The position numbers and the translations under genes are program-made. 64,000 nucleotides of DNA from Salinimicrobium profundisediminis (GTDB lineage Bacteria; Bacteroidota; Bacteroidia; Flavobacteriales; Flavobacteriaceae). Where the stretch lies: assembly GCF_026241755.1 (NCBI RefSeq), contig NZ_JAPJDA010000013.1, forward strand, positions 1-64,000. Direction: 5' to 3'. Numbering within the stretch: the stretch's first letter is position 1; each line of letters opens with the position of its first letter. Shown here piece after piece: positions 1-9,407 of the stretch. Under the pieces are notes generated by a model that was not told the DNA's origin, made no database searches, and was given only the letters and a program-made list of their open reading frames with translations.

Positions 1-47
1 CTGCTCATACTTTAAAAATAAGCAGCTCCACCTTTTTATACAAAAAA

Positions 48-69
48 AGACTGCCTTTTCAGACAGCCT
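48..69 (-). terminator. Intrinsic terminator of the SDR gene
   Basis: Read on the minus strand, two 9-base arms (61-69 and 48-56) pair with two G-U wobbles around a short loop and are followed by a run of seven T. It lies about 70 bases downstream of the SDR stop codon. Confidence 0.7.
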
Positions 70-86
70 CTTTTATTTTTTAAACA

Positions 87-137
87 CTTCGTACTTCCAA
101 ATTTTATTTAACCTTCGTACTTCTACCTTCGTACTTC
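87..137. repeat. Three direct copies of CTTCGTACTTC
   Basis: The 11-base word CTTCGTACTTC occurs at 87-97, 113-123 and 127-137 between the terminator and the SDR stop codon. It is non-coding and resembles the other phrase-like tandem repeats in spacers of this window. No function is evident. Confidence 0.75.
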
Positions 138-141
138 AATC

Positions 142-882
142 TTATCTTGCCAGGTAGCCGCCGTCTATAGGATAATATGCTCCGGTGGCAAATGAAGCTT
201 TGTCGCTGCCGAGCCAAAGGATCAACTCGGCTACTTCATTGCTCCTGCCCAAACGTCCTATGGGGTGTAAAGAAATCAAATGTTTTTTTATATCCTCATC
301 AAGCTGGTCTAACAAAGGAGTGTCAATAAATGCCGGTCCCACAGCATTGATCCTAATATTCTGAGAAGAATATTCTATTGCCGCATTACGAGTTAAACCC
401 ACAGCAGCATGTTTTGCAGCAACATACCCGGCAGAACCTTCAAAGCCCACACTACCTAAAATAGAAGAGATATTGATGATGCTCCCCTGGCCATTTTTTA
501 GCATAGCTGCGATTTGGTACTTCATTCCGTAGAAAATGCTGTGCAGGTTAATATCTATCACCCTGTGCCAACCCTCCAGGCTCATATCTCCAATCTTGTT
601 TGCCTCGCCCCCAATACCTGCATTATTCACAGCAATATCAAGCTTCCCGTAATTTTTTACAGCAAAATCTACCAGGGCCTTATTTTCGGCAGCTGAGGCT
701 ACATCTGCTTTAAAGAAACTGGCTGTACCACCCGATTTCTTAATGCGTTTCACTACTTCCTCTCCTACTTCAGAATTAATATCAGAAACTACAACTTTAG
801 CACCTTCGCGGCCAAAAAGAAGAGCTGTGGCCTCTCCTATTCCCGAGGCCGCGCCTGTAATAATTACAACTTTATCTTTCAT
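142..882 (-). CDS. Short-chain dehydrogenase/reductase (SDR) family oxidoreductase
   Basis: A 246-residue cytoplasmic NAD(P)-dependent oxidoreductase of the classical SDR family, substrate unknown. The Rossmann motif TGAASGIG is at residues 9-16, NNAG at 86-89, the catalytic Ser near 140, and the Tyr-x-x-x-Lys pair at Y153/K157 (YVAAK). Length and the closing DGGYLAR are typical of a complete enzyme. The frame stays open 14 codons further upstream, but the ATG at 882 fits the family start (MKDKVVIITG). It is a single gene, divergent from the macrodomain gene. Family assignment is firm; the substrate cannot be told from sequence. Confidence 0.9.
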   Translation of the reverse strand: MKDKVVIITGAASGIGEATALLFGREGAKVVVSDINSEVGEEVVKRIKKSGGTASFFKADVASAAENKALVDFAVKNYGKLDIAVNNAGIGGEANKIGDMSLEGWHRVIDINLHSIFYGMKYQIAAMLKNGQGSIINISSILGSVGFEGSAGYVAAKHAAVGLTRNAAIEYSSQNIRINAVGPAFIDTPLLDQLDEDIKKHLISLHPIGRLGRSNEVAELILWLGSDKASFATGAYYPIDGGYLAR

Positions 883-954
883 AACACTCTGATTTAATTT
901 ATTGTAAATTAAAAAATACAGCAATTGAAAAGCATGATTAAAATCAGGAAGCGT

Positions 955-984
955 TTGAAGAGGGATAAAAATTTGCTATTTTAG
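955..984 (+). promoter_or_regulatory. Bacteroidetes-type promoter of the macrodomain gene
   Basis: A TTG at 955-957 is followed after 19 bases by TATTTTAG at 977-984, close to the Bacteroidetes -33/-7 pattern TTG-N19-TAnnTTTG. The ATG at 991 lies only six bases after the -7 box, so the transcript should have almost no leader. Confidence 0.5.
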
Positions 985-990
985 AGAAGT

Positions 991-1542
991 ATGAAAAAAT
1001 CTATATCGGGAGTAACAATAGAGCTGCGGCAGGGTGATATTGCGAATCAGGGAGATTGTGAGGCAGTGGTCAATGCAGCCAATGCGCAGCTGGAAACCGG
1101 CGGCGGAGTCGCGGGAGCTATCCACACAGCCGCAGGCCCAGAGCTTACTAGTGAAGCCCGGTCAATGGCACCTATAAAACCCGGAGAAGCTGTAATAACA
1201 AAAGCGTATAATCTCCCAAACCAGTACGTTATTCATTGCCTGGGGCCGGTTTACGGGCAGGACAAGCCGGAAGATAGGTTATTGGCTAACTGTTATTCAA
1301 ATGCTCTGAAGCTAGCTGAAGAGAAGCAAATTTCTTCTATTGCTTTTCCGGCTATCTCAACCGGCATTTTTGGATACCCTGTAGAAGATGCTGCAAAAGT
1401 GGCTTTCACAAAATTCATAGAAAGCATTTCTTCTCTGAAACATCTCAAAAATATCATTTTTGTACTGTACAGTGAAAAAGATCTAAACATACACAAAAGA
1501 GTGCTTGAGCAAATTTTGCAGGGGAAAGAATATTTAGGCTGA
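991..1542 (+). CDS. Macrodomain protein (probable O-acetyl-ADP-ribose deacetylase)
   Basis: A 183-residue stand-alone macrodomain of the MacroD/YmdB type, expected to bind ADP-ribose and hydrolyse O-acetyl-ADP-ribose or ADP-ribosyl-protein ester links in the cytoplasm. The ligand loops are clear: NAAN at residues 28-31, the glycine-rich GGGVAGAI at 37-44, and AFPAISTGIFGYP near 115-127. Length is normal for a single domain. It is monocistronic and transcribed away from the SDR gene. No sirtuin or ADP-ribosyltransferase lies beside it, so a toxin-antitoxin pairing is not indicated here. Confidence 0.9.
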   Translation: MKKSISGVTIELRQGDIANQGDCEAVVNAANAQLETGGGVAGAIHTAAGPELTSEARSMAPIKPGEAVITKAYNLPNQYVIHCLGPVYGQDKPEDRLLANCYSNALKLAEEKQISSIAFPAISTGIFGYPVEDAAKVAFTKFIESISSLKHLKNIIFVLYSEKDLNIHKRVLEQILQGKEYLG

Positions 1543-1651
1543 ACCTTTCACGCCTTATAAGTTGCGGGTTTCTAGGTTGCGGGTTAATTGCCGGTAAATT
1601 TTTTCATTACCGGATATGATTTTTACTTCCTTAAACCTTGAACTTTGAGAG

Positions 1652-2647
1652 TTAAACCTTCACGACCATTTTACCCATGTTACGCCCTTCAAACAGACCT
1701 ATAAACGCTTCAGGGAGTTTATCAAAGCCTTCTACGGTGGTTTCATCATAATCGAGGCTTCCATCCTTTAACCAGCTGCTTAACTGCCGCAGCGCTCTTC
1801 CGAAGTCTTTTGCGTGATCACGAATTAAAAAGCCCTGCATCAAAGCTGTTTTTTTGATGAGAATATTTTCGGGACGTGGTCCTGTTGGTACATCAGTTTC
1901 ATTATAAAGAGATATCGCACCACAATTAATGATTCGGGCGTCTTTATTGATGGTTTGCAACACGGCATCCAGAATTTCACCTCCTACATTGTCAAAGTAA
2001 ACATCTACCCCATCGGTACAAATCCTTCTAATGGCATCGGCCATGTCTTCCTCTTTATTGTAGTTTAGTGCTTTGTCAAGGCCAAATTTTTCTTCCAGAT
2101 GTTTTACTTTTTCATCACTACCGGCAATTCCCACTACCATGCAGCCTTTAATCTTTCCGATTTGCCCGGCTATGTTTCCCACAGCGCCGGCTGCACCCGA
2201 AACTACAAGGGTCTCTCCAGGTTTAAGTCTACCAATTTTATCAAGCGCCAGGTAAGCAGTTAGCCCCGTTAATCCCAGCACGCCAAGAAAGGCTGGTAAA
2301 GGTGCGAGTTCGGTATCTACTCTGTTCAAGCCGGTACCGGCAGATACCTGCAGCTCCTTCCATTTTAGCATTCCTGAAACATACTCTCCTTTTTGAAAAT
2401 TTTGGTTCTTGCTTTCCACAACCTCGGCCACCACCATAGATTCCAGCGGCTCATTGAGCTGAAAAGGAGGAATATAAGATTCTTCATTTCTCATTCTTCC
2501 ACGCAGATATGGATCTACCGAAATATATAGTGCTTTGAGCAGAATCTCTCCTTCTCCCGGCTTTGGGTCGTTCTCTTCAACAGTTTCAAAATCTGATGCG
2601 GAAGGCTTCCCTGCAGGACGATTCCTGAATATAATGGTTTTGGACAT
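1652..2647 (-). CDS. NADP-dependent oxidoreductase, zinc-free MDR family (PTGR/CurA-like)
   Basis: A 331-residue medium-chain dehydrogenase/reductase like prostaglandin reductase or curcumin reductase, expected to reduce alpha,beta-unsaturated carbonyls with NADPH. It has the family N-terminal segment with VDPYLRGRM near residues 45-53, the dinucleotide-binding GAAGAVGNIAGQIGK near 151-165, and the conserved FDNVGG near 218-223. The cysteine ligands of zinc-dependent alcohol dehydrogenases are absent, as expected for this branch. It is a single gene in the cytoplasm; the physiological substrate is unknown. Confidence 0.88.
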   Translation of the reverse strand: MSKTIIFRNRPAGKPSASDFETVEENDPKPGEGEILLKALYISVDPYLRGRMRNEESYIPPFQLNEPLESMVVAEVVESKNQNFQKGEYVSGMLKWKELQVSAGTGLNRVDTELAPLPAFLGVLGLTGLTAYLALDKIGRLKPGETLVVSGAAGAVGNIAGQIGKIKGCMVVGIAGSDEKVKHLEEKFGLDKALNYNKEEDMADAIRRICTDGVDVYFDNVGGEILDAVLQTINKDARIINCGAISLYNETDVPTGPRPENILIKKTALMQGFLIRDHAKDFGRALRQLSSWLKDGSLDYDETTVEGFDKLPEAFIGLFEGRNMGKMVVKV

Positions 2648-2844
2648 GATTGGTTGGTTTTTATTGAAGATAAGGCTTCTCCAGCATTTTCACAAGCTGA
2701 GTTTCGGGTAATTCCAAATTTTAAGAAGTTCTATTTATCGTTTTAAACCAAATCCAAAAATTGTTCTAAAATCTTCATTCCGCAGTACATTCCCATGGCA
2801 GTTACCAGGTATTAATTGCAAGATAGACGCCTGATAATCTATAA

Positions 2845-3582
2845 TTATTCTATGAGCGTGGCAGTCCACGGCCGGTGTGTCATTCCGTTGGAAGTAAGAA
2901 AAGTGTATGTTCCGCTCATTTCATTCTCATGGAGCTCACCTGTAAGAATGTAGCTCTCGCCTTCATCATCAGGGATCATATCATAGGTTAAAACTTTGCC
3001 TTCCATACTCCACTCTCCCCATAGATCGTATACCTCGGGTGCTGCGGGCTCGGTATAAAAAGCCGTACCATCTTCATGAAAAACTACATGGCCAATCCAG
3101 GAAGTATCTTCATCATGATGGTAAGTAATTTCCCATTTAGATCCTTCCAGGCTATCTGTTTCAACACTCAGCTCTTCTCCATAAGCCGTACCCGCCTCAT
3201 TTGTAGCAAAGGTTCTGAAGTAATAATTGATCCCGGGATTGAGGTCTTCAATCTTCACCACAAAAGAGCTTTCAGATTGTTTTTGAGTACTTTTCGATAT
3301 GGAGGTGGTAGCACTTTGCCCTTCGGGTAATGCAACATTATCTTCAAGAGTGGGATTGGGATTGGTACCCCAAACAACACCATAAGACTGAATTTCACTG
3401 TCAGTTTCCATAACGGTTCCTGAAATTTGGACAGAAGTATAGGTGATAACAGTTTCAAATTCATCACTTACTGTAACTACTTCGGGTAATTGCGGCTCGC
3501 GGTCTTCATCTTCTGAATCGCACCCCAAAAATACGCTTAAGAACATAAGAAGATAAATACCTTTTAATAATGGAAATTTCAT
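2845..3582 (-). CDS. Putative lipoprotein with a fibronectin III-like region
   Basis: A 245-residue secreted protein of unknown function. The N-terminus is a lipoprotein signal ending in the lipobox FLGC near residue 20, followed by an acidic stretch (DSEDEDREP). Residues about 35-140 resemble the fibronectin III-like segment of Bacteroidetes surface proteins: paired strands with VTYTSVQISGTV, YGVVWGTNPNP and YYFRTFATNEAGTAYGE. The last 100 residues (WEITYHHDED onwards) form a separate strand-rich domain like those that report on stored or secreted lipids or sugars, but I do not recognise it. The localisation is well supported; the role is not. Confidence 0.7.
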   Translation of the reverse strand: MKFPLLKGIYLLMFLSVFLGCDSEDEDREPQLPEVVTVSDEFETVITYTSVQISGTVMETDSEIQSYGVVWGTNPNPTLEDNVALPEGQSATTSISKSTQKQSESSFVVKIEDLNPGINYYFRTFATNEAGTAYGEELSVETDSLEGSKWEITYHHDEDTSWIGHVVFHEDGTAFYTEPAAPEVYDLWGEWSMEGKVLTYDMIPDDEGESYILTGELHENEMSGTYTFLTSNGMTHRPWTATLIE

Positions 3583-3706
3583 AACATCTGTTTTTAAAAT
3601 GAAAGAGAAAGTTACCCGAAAGTTCCACTCAAGGCAATACCCCCTTATAGGTATTTTACTGATTTAAAGCAACTTAATTGTAAAATGAACCGGTTTTATC
3701 CATAAA

Positions 3707-3736
3707 AAAACCTCTCCGGTTTCCCGGAGAGGTTTT
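3707..3736 (-). terminator. Intrinsic terminator of rpsA
   Basis: A perfect 13-bp inverted repeat (3707-3719 with 3724-3736) with a four-base loop, ending on the minus strand in a T run, lies 24 bases after the rpsA stop codon. Confidence 0.9.
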
Positions 3737-3759
3737 AAATATTTAAAAATTTCAGGAAA

Positions 3760-5619
3760 TTAGTTCTTTCCTTCCATTTTATCTTTCAACGCCTGAAGTT
3801 CTGCGTTAACATCACCAATAGTAGTGTTGCTTTGAGCTTGTTGTGCAGCGGCTTTCTTTTGGGCCTGCTTTACAATTTGCTGCTCTTCTTCCTTGTGGAT
3901 AGCAGTGTGAGATGCTACCACTCTCTTGAATTCTTTATTGAATTCAATGATTTGGAATTCTGCAGATTCTCCCTGCTTCAGTTTGCTTCCGTCTTCTTTT
4001 TCAAGGTGACGTTGCGGAACGAATGCAGTGATATCTTCATTAAAATCTATAGTCGCACCTTTGTCAACGATCTCTGTAATTGCAGCTGTGTGAGTAGTTC
4101 CTACAGCGAATTCAGATTCGTATTTATCCCATGGGTTAGACTCAGTTTGCTTGTGACCAAGGCTTAACTTACGTCCTTCTACATCTAATTCAAGAACAAC
4201 TACCTCAAGTTTATCACCTACGTTAGTGAATTCACTTGGATGCTTGATCTTCTTGGTCCATGAAAGGTCAGAAATATAGATAAGTCCGTCAATTCCTTCT
4301 TCAAGTTCTACGAACACTCCGAAGTTAGTGAAGTTACGAACAATACCTGTGTGTCTTGAACCTACAGGGTACTTAGAAGTGATGTCAGTCCATGGATCTG
4401 GAGTCAATTGCTTGATACCAAGAGACATTTTTCTGTCTTCACGATCTAAAGTAAGGATTTGAGCTTCAACCTCATCTCCAACGTTCACGAAGTCCTGAGC
4501 TGAGCGCAGGTGAGTACTCCATGACATTTCAGAAACGTGGATAAGACCTTCAACACCTTCAGCAACTTCGATAAATGCACCGTAATCTGCGATCACAACT
4601 ACTTTACCTTTTACTTTGTCACCTACTTTAAGGTTCTCGTCAAGAGCTTCCCATGGGTGTTTGCTAAGTTGTTTAAGACCTAACTGGATTCTTGTTTTAG
4701 CCTCATCAAAGTCAAGGATAACAACGTTCAGTTTTTGATCAAGTTCAACGATCTCATTTGGATGGTTGATACGTGACCAGCTAAGATCGGTGATGTGAAC
4801 AAGTCCGTCAACACCTCCAAGGTCAACGAATACACCGTAAGAAGTGATGTTCTTAACAGTACCTTCAAGTACCTGACCTTTTTCAAGCTGCCCAATGATC
4901 TCTTTTTTCTGCTCTTCGATATCGGCTTCGATAAGTGCTTTGTGAGATACAACAACGTTTTTGAATTCGTGGTTAATCTTCACAACTTTGAATTCCATTG
5001 TTTTACCTACGTATGCATCGTAATCCCTGATTGGTTTCACATCGATTTGTGAACCAGGAAGGAAAGCTTCAATACCAAATACGTCTACGATCATACCACC
5101 TTTTGTGCGACATTTCACGTAACCGTTCACGATAAGACTTTCGTCGTGTGCTTTGTTCACACGATCCCATGCCATAATAACACGAGCCTTACGGTGAGAA
5201 AGGATCAACTGTCCTGTAGCATCTTCACGAACATCGATCAATACCTCTACTTCATCTCCAACTTTAAGATCTGGGTTGTAACGGAACTCATTAAGAGAAA
5301 TTACACCTTCACTTTTTGCATTGATGTCAATGATCGCATCACGATCTGTGATGTTGATCACTTTTCCGGTAACTACTTCATCATGTAAAGTGTCAACGAA
5401 ATTTTCTGCTACAAGCTTTTCAAATTCTTCCAGCTTTTGATCGTCGATAGGATCAATTCCTTCTTCGTAGTTGTGCCAGTTGAATTCCTTTAAGAATTGC
5501 TCAGGATCTTGTTGCTGTACCTCTGCATCAGGTTGAGACTTAGTCTCCATACCTGCTACCGGTTGAATTTCAGCGTTTTCAGAACCCTGAACTTCTTGAT
5601 TTTTTGTTTCTTCAGCCAT
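3760..5619 (-). CDS. rpsA: 30S ribosomal protein S1
   Basis: A 619-residue S1 protein that binds mRNA on the small ribosomal subunit and helps initiation on weakly structured leaders. Six S1 (OB-fold) repeats can be seen, starting roughly at residues 78, 163, 250, 335, 422 and 507; the central ones carry the signature YGVFVDL / YGAFIEV / FGVFVEL followed by G(V/I)(D/E)GL(V/I)(H/Y). The acidic, Gln/Glu-rich N-terminal 50 residues and the low-complexity C-terminus (KKAAAQQAQ) are usual in Bacteroidetes. It is a single gene ending at a strong terminator. The identity is secure. Confidence 0.97.
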   Translation of the reverse strand: MAEETKNQEVQGSENAEIQPVAGMETKSQPDAEVQQQDPEQFLKEFNWHNYEEGIDPIDDQKLEEFEKLVAENFVDTLHDEVVTGKVINITDRDAIIDINAKSEGVISLNEFRYNPDLKVGDEVEVLIDVREDATGQLILSHRKARVIMAWDRVNKAHDESLIVNGYVKCRTKGGMIVDVFGIEAFLPGSQIDVKPIRDYDAYVGKTMEFKVVKINHEFKNVVVSHKALIEADIEEQKKEIIGQLEKGQVLEGTVKNITSYGVFVDLGGVDGLVHITDLSWSRINHPNEIVELDQKLNVVILDFDEAKTRIQLGLKQLSKHPWEALDENLKVGDKVKGKVVVIADYGAFIEVAEGVEGLIHVSEMSWSTHLRSAQDFVNVGDEVEAQILTLDREDRKMSLGIKQLTPDPWTDITSKYPVGSRHTGIVRNFTNFGVFVELEEGIDGLIYISDLSWTKKIKHPSEFTNVGDKLEVVVLELDVEGRKLSLGHKQTESNPWDKYESEFAVGTTHTAAITEIVDKGATIDFNEDITAFVPQRHLEKEDGSKLKQGESAEFQIIEFNKEFKRVVASHTAIHKEEEQQIVKQAQKKAAAQQAQSNTTIGDVNAELQALKDKMEGKN

Positions 5620-5814
5620 TGCTGATAATTAATTTGTATCCTGTATTCTTCCGGAAGATATTTGCAATAAAAGAACACAGAAGTGTTTATAATATTGATT
5701 TTCAACCCTTTTAGTCTCCCGACCTATTGCTAAAAGGAGTGCAAAAATACAACTATTTATAACAATTTGCAATAATCAATTAACAATTATCAAAGGAGGT
5801 TTGTTAGCAGTTTT

Positions 5815-6045
5815 TTGCCACGAATACACGAAAAATTTTTTGAGACATTCCTTTCAACCTTAGAATTTCCCGAAGACTACGCTGATTTTCGCAGATGCTG
5901 CATAGTTTCCTCCAGCGCAGTCGAGAGGCTTTGTCACCACGGGCAGAATCGAAAGACATTGTCACCACGCTCTAAATCCAAAAAGCATTGTCACCTTGAG
6001 TCCTTCGGCTATCGCTCAGGACAGGCTCGTCGAGAGGTTATTTTA
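5815..6045. repeat. Intergenic interspersed and tandem repeats between rpsA and cmk
   Basis: The 485-base spacer 5620-6104 carries the rpsA upstream region and then non-coding repeat sequence. It starts with the phrase TTTTGCCACGAATACACGAA (5812-5831), and an ACGCTGATTTTCGCAGATG phrase lies at 5880-5898. Then come imperfect units of about 28 bases, each ending in TTGTCACC (5931-5938, 5961-5968, 5989-5996), with the GTCGAGAGG word flanking at 5919-5927 and 6030-6038. I recognise such phrases as common in Bacteroidetes spacers. A 97-codon open frame over it is not a gene. Confidence 0.6.
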
Positions 6046-6104
6046 AATTTTCAAATCCACAAATTTTCAAATTCTCAAATTGAAAGATTGGAATTTGGTG
6101 CTTG

Positions 6105-6797
6105 CTAATTGTTAATTGCCTCATCGTACAACTCGAGGATCTTCTCAAATTGTCCTTCAAGCGTGAGGTGGGAATTGTCTATTTCTTTTGCGTCTTCTGC
6201 TTTTACAAGAGGGGAATCTTTTCTTGTGGTGTCTAAAAGGTCTCTTTCTTCAACATTTTCAAGCACCTGCTGGTAGGTCACTTCTTCTCCCCTTTCAGAA
6301 AGTTCCTTGAACCTTCTCTGGGCACGCTCCCGGGCGCTGGCTGTCATGAAAATTTTAAGCTCGGCATTTGGAAAAACCACTGTCCCAATATCACGCCCGT
6401 CCATTACAATGCCTTTTTCCCTGCCCATTTCCTGTTGTTGTGCAACCAGCATTTCACGTACCTGTGGCACCGCTGCAATCTTACTCACATATTGTGAAAC
6501 CTGCATTTGTCGGATCTCTTTTTCCACATTCTCACCATTTAAATACATTTCACCAAAACCCACTTCAGGATTAAAGATAAACTTCAGTTTTATAAGGGAA
6601 AGATCGGCTATGAGTCCGGCAACATCGAAATTATTTTCAGAAATAAATTTTTTCCGCAGCGCATAAAGGGTAACTGCCCTGTACATTGCGCCAGTATCTA
6701 CGTACACATAGCCTAACTCTTTGGCTAGCTGCTTTGCCACGGTACTTTTACCTGTTGATGAAAACCCGTCTATTGCAATGGTGATCTTTCTGTTCAT
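6105..6797 (-). CDS. cmk: Cytidylate kinase
   Basis: A 230-residue (d)CMP kinase that makes CDP and dCDP from CMP/dCMP and ATP in the cytoplasm. The P-loop GFSSTGKST is at residues 11-19, the conserved YVDTGAMYRA near 31-40 and MDGRDIGT(V) near 131-139, the last being a CMP-kinase signature; the RR and DLLDTTRKDSPLV segments of the C-terminal half are also present. Full length. A near-palindrome (6841-6857) lies 44 bases upstream of its start codon. Confidence 0.96.
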   Translation of the reverse strand: MNRKITIAIDGFSSTGKSTVAKQLAKELGYVYVDTGAMYRAVTLYALRKKFISENNFDVAGLIADLSLIKLKFIFNPEVGFGEMYLNGENVEKEIRQMQVSQYVSKIAAVPQVREMLVAQQQEMGREKGIVMDGRDIGTVVFPNAELKIFMTASARERAQRRFKELSERGEEVTYQQVLENVEERDLLDTTRKDSPLVKAEDAKEIDNSHLTLEGQFEKILELYDEAINN

Positions 6798-6840
6798 AAA
6801 TGTTTGTTCTTCGGCTTAAAGAGCCAGAAATAGAGACTCT

Positions 6841-6857
6841 CAAAAATGCCATTTTTG
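6841..6857. repeat. Best copy of the 17-bp near-palindrome CAAAAATGNCATTTTTG
   Basis: CAAAAATGCCATTTTTG is self-complementary except for its central base. Related copies occur at 17483-17499, 20842-20858, 23367-23383 and 27291-27307, all in spacers upstream of start codons. Function is unknown; it could be an operator, a weak hairpin or an interspersed repeat. Confidence 0.6.
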
Positions 6858-6920
6858 GCACCTCTGCAAAAATAGGTATTTCTTACAGGTTTAAAAGGAA
6901 ATCGTTCTTAAACAAAAAAA

Positions 6921-6939
6921 GCCCCGCTGTTAGCGGGGC
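6921..6939 (-). terminator. Intrinsic terminator of lon
   Basis: GCCCCGCT and AGCGGGGC pair perfectly around a three-base loop, and the minus strand continues into a run of seven T (6914-6920). It lies 18 bases after the lon stop codon. Confidence 0.9.
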
Positions 6940-6956
6940 CCGTTTTCAATTACTTT

Positions 6957-9407
6957 CTATAACTGTTTAGGATTTTTAACCTTCTCATCGAGGATAGCCA
7001 GGTCAATAACCTCAGACATTTCCTTCACATAATGAAAAGTTAGGCCATTAAGATATTCTTCTTTAATATCTTCTATATCCCTTCGGTTTTCTACACAAAG
7101 TATGATCTCTTTAATGTGGGCCCTTTTTGCAGCGAGGATCTTTTCTTTGATCCCGCCCACCGGAAGCACTTTACCCCGCAAGGTGATCTCTCCTGTCATG
7201 GCGATGCTTTTCTTCACTTTTCGCTGGGTGAATAACGACACAAGGGAAGTAAGCATGGTAATTCCTGCACTGGGGCCATCTTTTGGAGTAGCACCTTCGG
7301 GCACGTGAATGTGCACATTATATTTCTCCATTACCTCGGGGTCTATCCCAAGGGCTTCAGCATTTCCTTTAATATATTCCAAAGCAATAGTAGCCGATTC
7401 TTTCATCACTTTCCCCAGGTTCCCGGTAATATTGAGGGAGCCTTTTCCTTTAGAAAGAATAGATTCAATAAACAGGATATCTCCTCCTACCTGCGTCCAG
7501 GCCAGGCCTGTAACCACCCCGGCAGTCTCGTTATCTTCATATTTGTTGCGCTCGAGTTTGGGGCTGCCCAAAACATCAAGAATATCCGAATCTTTGATCT
7601 TAACGTTATACTGCTCTTCCATCGCCATGTTCTTGGCGGCATATCGCACCATTTTGGCAATCTGCTTTTCAAGGCTACGCACACCAGATTCCCGGGTGTA
7701 ACCTTCAACTATCTTCTCCAGTTGTTTTTTGCCAATCTTCAGGTTGTCTTTGGTAAGGCCGTGTTCTTTTAATTGCTTCGGAAGTAAATGCTGTTTCGCA
7801 ATCTCAACTTTCTCTTCAATGGTGTACCCGGTCACGTTGATGATCTCCATCCTGTCACGCAGGGCCGGCTGAATGTTACCCAAATTATTTGCCGTAGCTA
7901 TGAACATCACTTTGGAAAGGTCAAAGGGCATCTCCAGGAAATTGTCGTGAAATTCACTGTTTTGTTCGGGATCCAACACCTCCAGTAAAGCTGAAGAAGG
8001 ATCTCCGCTATGGCCTATACTCAGTTTATCAATTTCGTCAAGAACAAAAACAGGGTTGCTGGTCCCTGCCTTTTTGAGAGACTGAATGATCCTTCCAGGC
8101 ATAGCACCGATGTAAGTTTTTCTATGTCCCCTTATTTCGGCTTCATCTCTAAGTCCGCCAAGGGAAACCCGCACATATTCCCTACCCAAAGCTTCGGCAA
8201 CAGAACGGCCCAGACTGGTCTTACCAACTCCCGGGGGCCCGTAGAGACATAAAATAGGTGATTTCATGTCATTTCTCAACTTAAGAACCGCAAGGTATTC
8301 TATAATCCTTTGCTTCACATCTTCAAGGCCATAGTGATCACGGTCAAGAATACGCTGGGCTCGCTTAAGGTCAAATTTATCTTTACTGAAGTCGTTCCAC
8401 GGCAGGTCCAGGAACAGGTCCAGATAATTCCTCTGAATGGAATACTCGGCCACCTGCGGATTCATCCGCTGCATTTTAGACAATTCTTTAGTGAAGTGTT
8501 CTTTTACATTTTCAGGCCATTTCTTCTTTTTTGCCCTGGCGCGCATTTCTTCCACTTCCCCTTCATGAGAAACACCACCCAGTTCTTCCTGGATGGTTTT
8601 CATTTGCTGGTGAAGAAAATATTCCCGCTGCTGCTGGCTCATGTCACTTTGCACCTTGCTTTGAATGTCATTGCGAAGTTCCAGCTTGTGATACTCCACA
8701 TTCATGAACTTAAGCGTGGAAAGTGCCCGTTCTTTAAGATCATTCGTTTCAAGTAGCTTCTGTTTCTCCTCTACTGAAAGATTCATGTTTGAAGAAACAA
8801 AATTGATCAGGAACGAAGGACTCTCAATATTCTGTATGGCGAAAGAAGCTTCCGAAGGTATATTTGGGCTGTTCTTTATAATTTGTAAAGCCAGTTCTTT
8901 GATAGAATCAATAATGGCTTTAAATTCCTCATTTTCTTCGGCAGGACGTGCCTCGGGCACTTCAATGATCCTGGCCTTCAAAAATGGCTTATCGGCAATT
9001 ACTTCATCTACTTCAAACCGTTTTTTACCCTGGATGATCACGGTGGTATTTCCATCGGGCATTTTAAGCACCCTAAGAATCCTCGCAACTACCCCAATTT
9101 TATTGATGTCCTGTGCGGTAGGATTTTCTACTTTCTCATCTTTTTGAGAAACCACCCCAATAACTTTAGTATCGTTGTTGGCTTCATTAATAAGTTTTAT
9201 AGAAGTATCGCGACCTGCCGTGATAGGTATTACCACCCCGGGAAATAGCACTGTATTTCTCAAGGGTAAGATAGGTAATATTTCAGGAAGGTCTTCCTTA
9301 TTTATTTCTTCTTCATCTTCAGGCGTCATTAGGGGAATCAATTCTGCATCTTCATCTATTCCCTGTAATGACAGACTGTCAAGATTTTTAAATTTTGTTC
9401 TGCCCAT
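6957..9407 (-). CDS. lon: ATP-dependent protease Lon
   Basis: An 816-residue hexameric AAA+ serine protease that degrades misfolded and regulatory proteins in the cytoplasm. In order it has the N-terminal LON substrate domain (about 40-240), a coiled-coil linker, the AAA+ module with Walker A GPPGVGKTS and Walker B FVLDEIDKL, and the C-terminal protease domain. There the catalytic Ser713 lies in KDGPSAGITM and the Lys about 43 residues later in GIKEKILAAKRA. Length and motifs are complete. It is monocistronic, with a strong terminator; the 218-base upstream spacer is shared with the divergent sigma-factor operon. Confidence 0.97.
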   Translation of the reverse strand: MGRTKFKNLDSLSLQGIDEDAELIPLMTPEDEEEINKEDLPEILPILPLRNTVLFPGVVIPITAGRDTSIKLINEANNDTKVIGVVSQKDEKVENPTAQDINKIGVVARILRVLKMPDGNTTVIIQGKKRFEVDEVIADKPFLKARIIEVPEARPAEENEEFKAIIDSIKELALQIIKNSPNIPSEASFAIQNIESPSFLINFVSSNMNLSVEEKQKLLETNDLKERALSTLKFMNVEYHKLELRNDIQSKVQSDMSQQQREYFLHQQMKTIQEELGGVSHEGEVEEMRARAKKKKWPENVKEHFTKELSKMQRMNPQVAEYSIQRNYLDLFLDLPWNDFSKDKFDLKRAQRILDRDHYGLEDVKQRIIEYLAVLKLRNDMKSPILCLYGPPGVGKTSLGRSVAEALGREYVRVSLGGLRDEAEIRGHRKTYIGAMPGRIIQSLKKAGTSNPVFVLDEIDKLSIGHSGDPSSALLEVLDPEQNSEFHDNFLEMPFDLSKVMFIATANNLGNIQPALRDRMEIINVTGYTIEEKVEIAKQHLLPKQLKEHGLTKDNLKIGKKQLEKIVEGYTRESGVRSLEKQIAKMVRYAAKNMAMEEQYNVKIKDSDILDVLGSPKLERNKYEDNETAGVVTGLAWTQVGGDILFIESILSKGKGSLNITGNLGKVMKESATIALEYIKGNAEALGIDPEVMEKYNVHIHVPEGATPKDGPSAGITMLTSLVSLFTQRKVKKSIAMTGEITLRGKVLPVGGIKEKILAAKRAHIKEIILCVENRRDIEDIKEEYLNGLTFHYVKEMSEVIDLAILDEKVKNPKQL

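Noticed and set aside
5815-6108. 97-codon frame on the plus strand between rpsA and cmk
   Set aside because: It lies over repeat phrases, has Arg/Ser-rich biased content and no family similarity.
7305-7772. 155-codon frame antisense to lon
   Set aside because: It is a shadow of the well-supported lon gene; the lon motifs account for the codon pattern.
8310-8756. 148-codon frame antisense to lon
   Set aside because: Phe/His-rich shadow of lon, without signal or domain.
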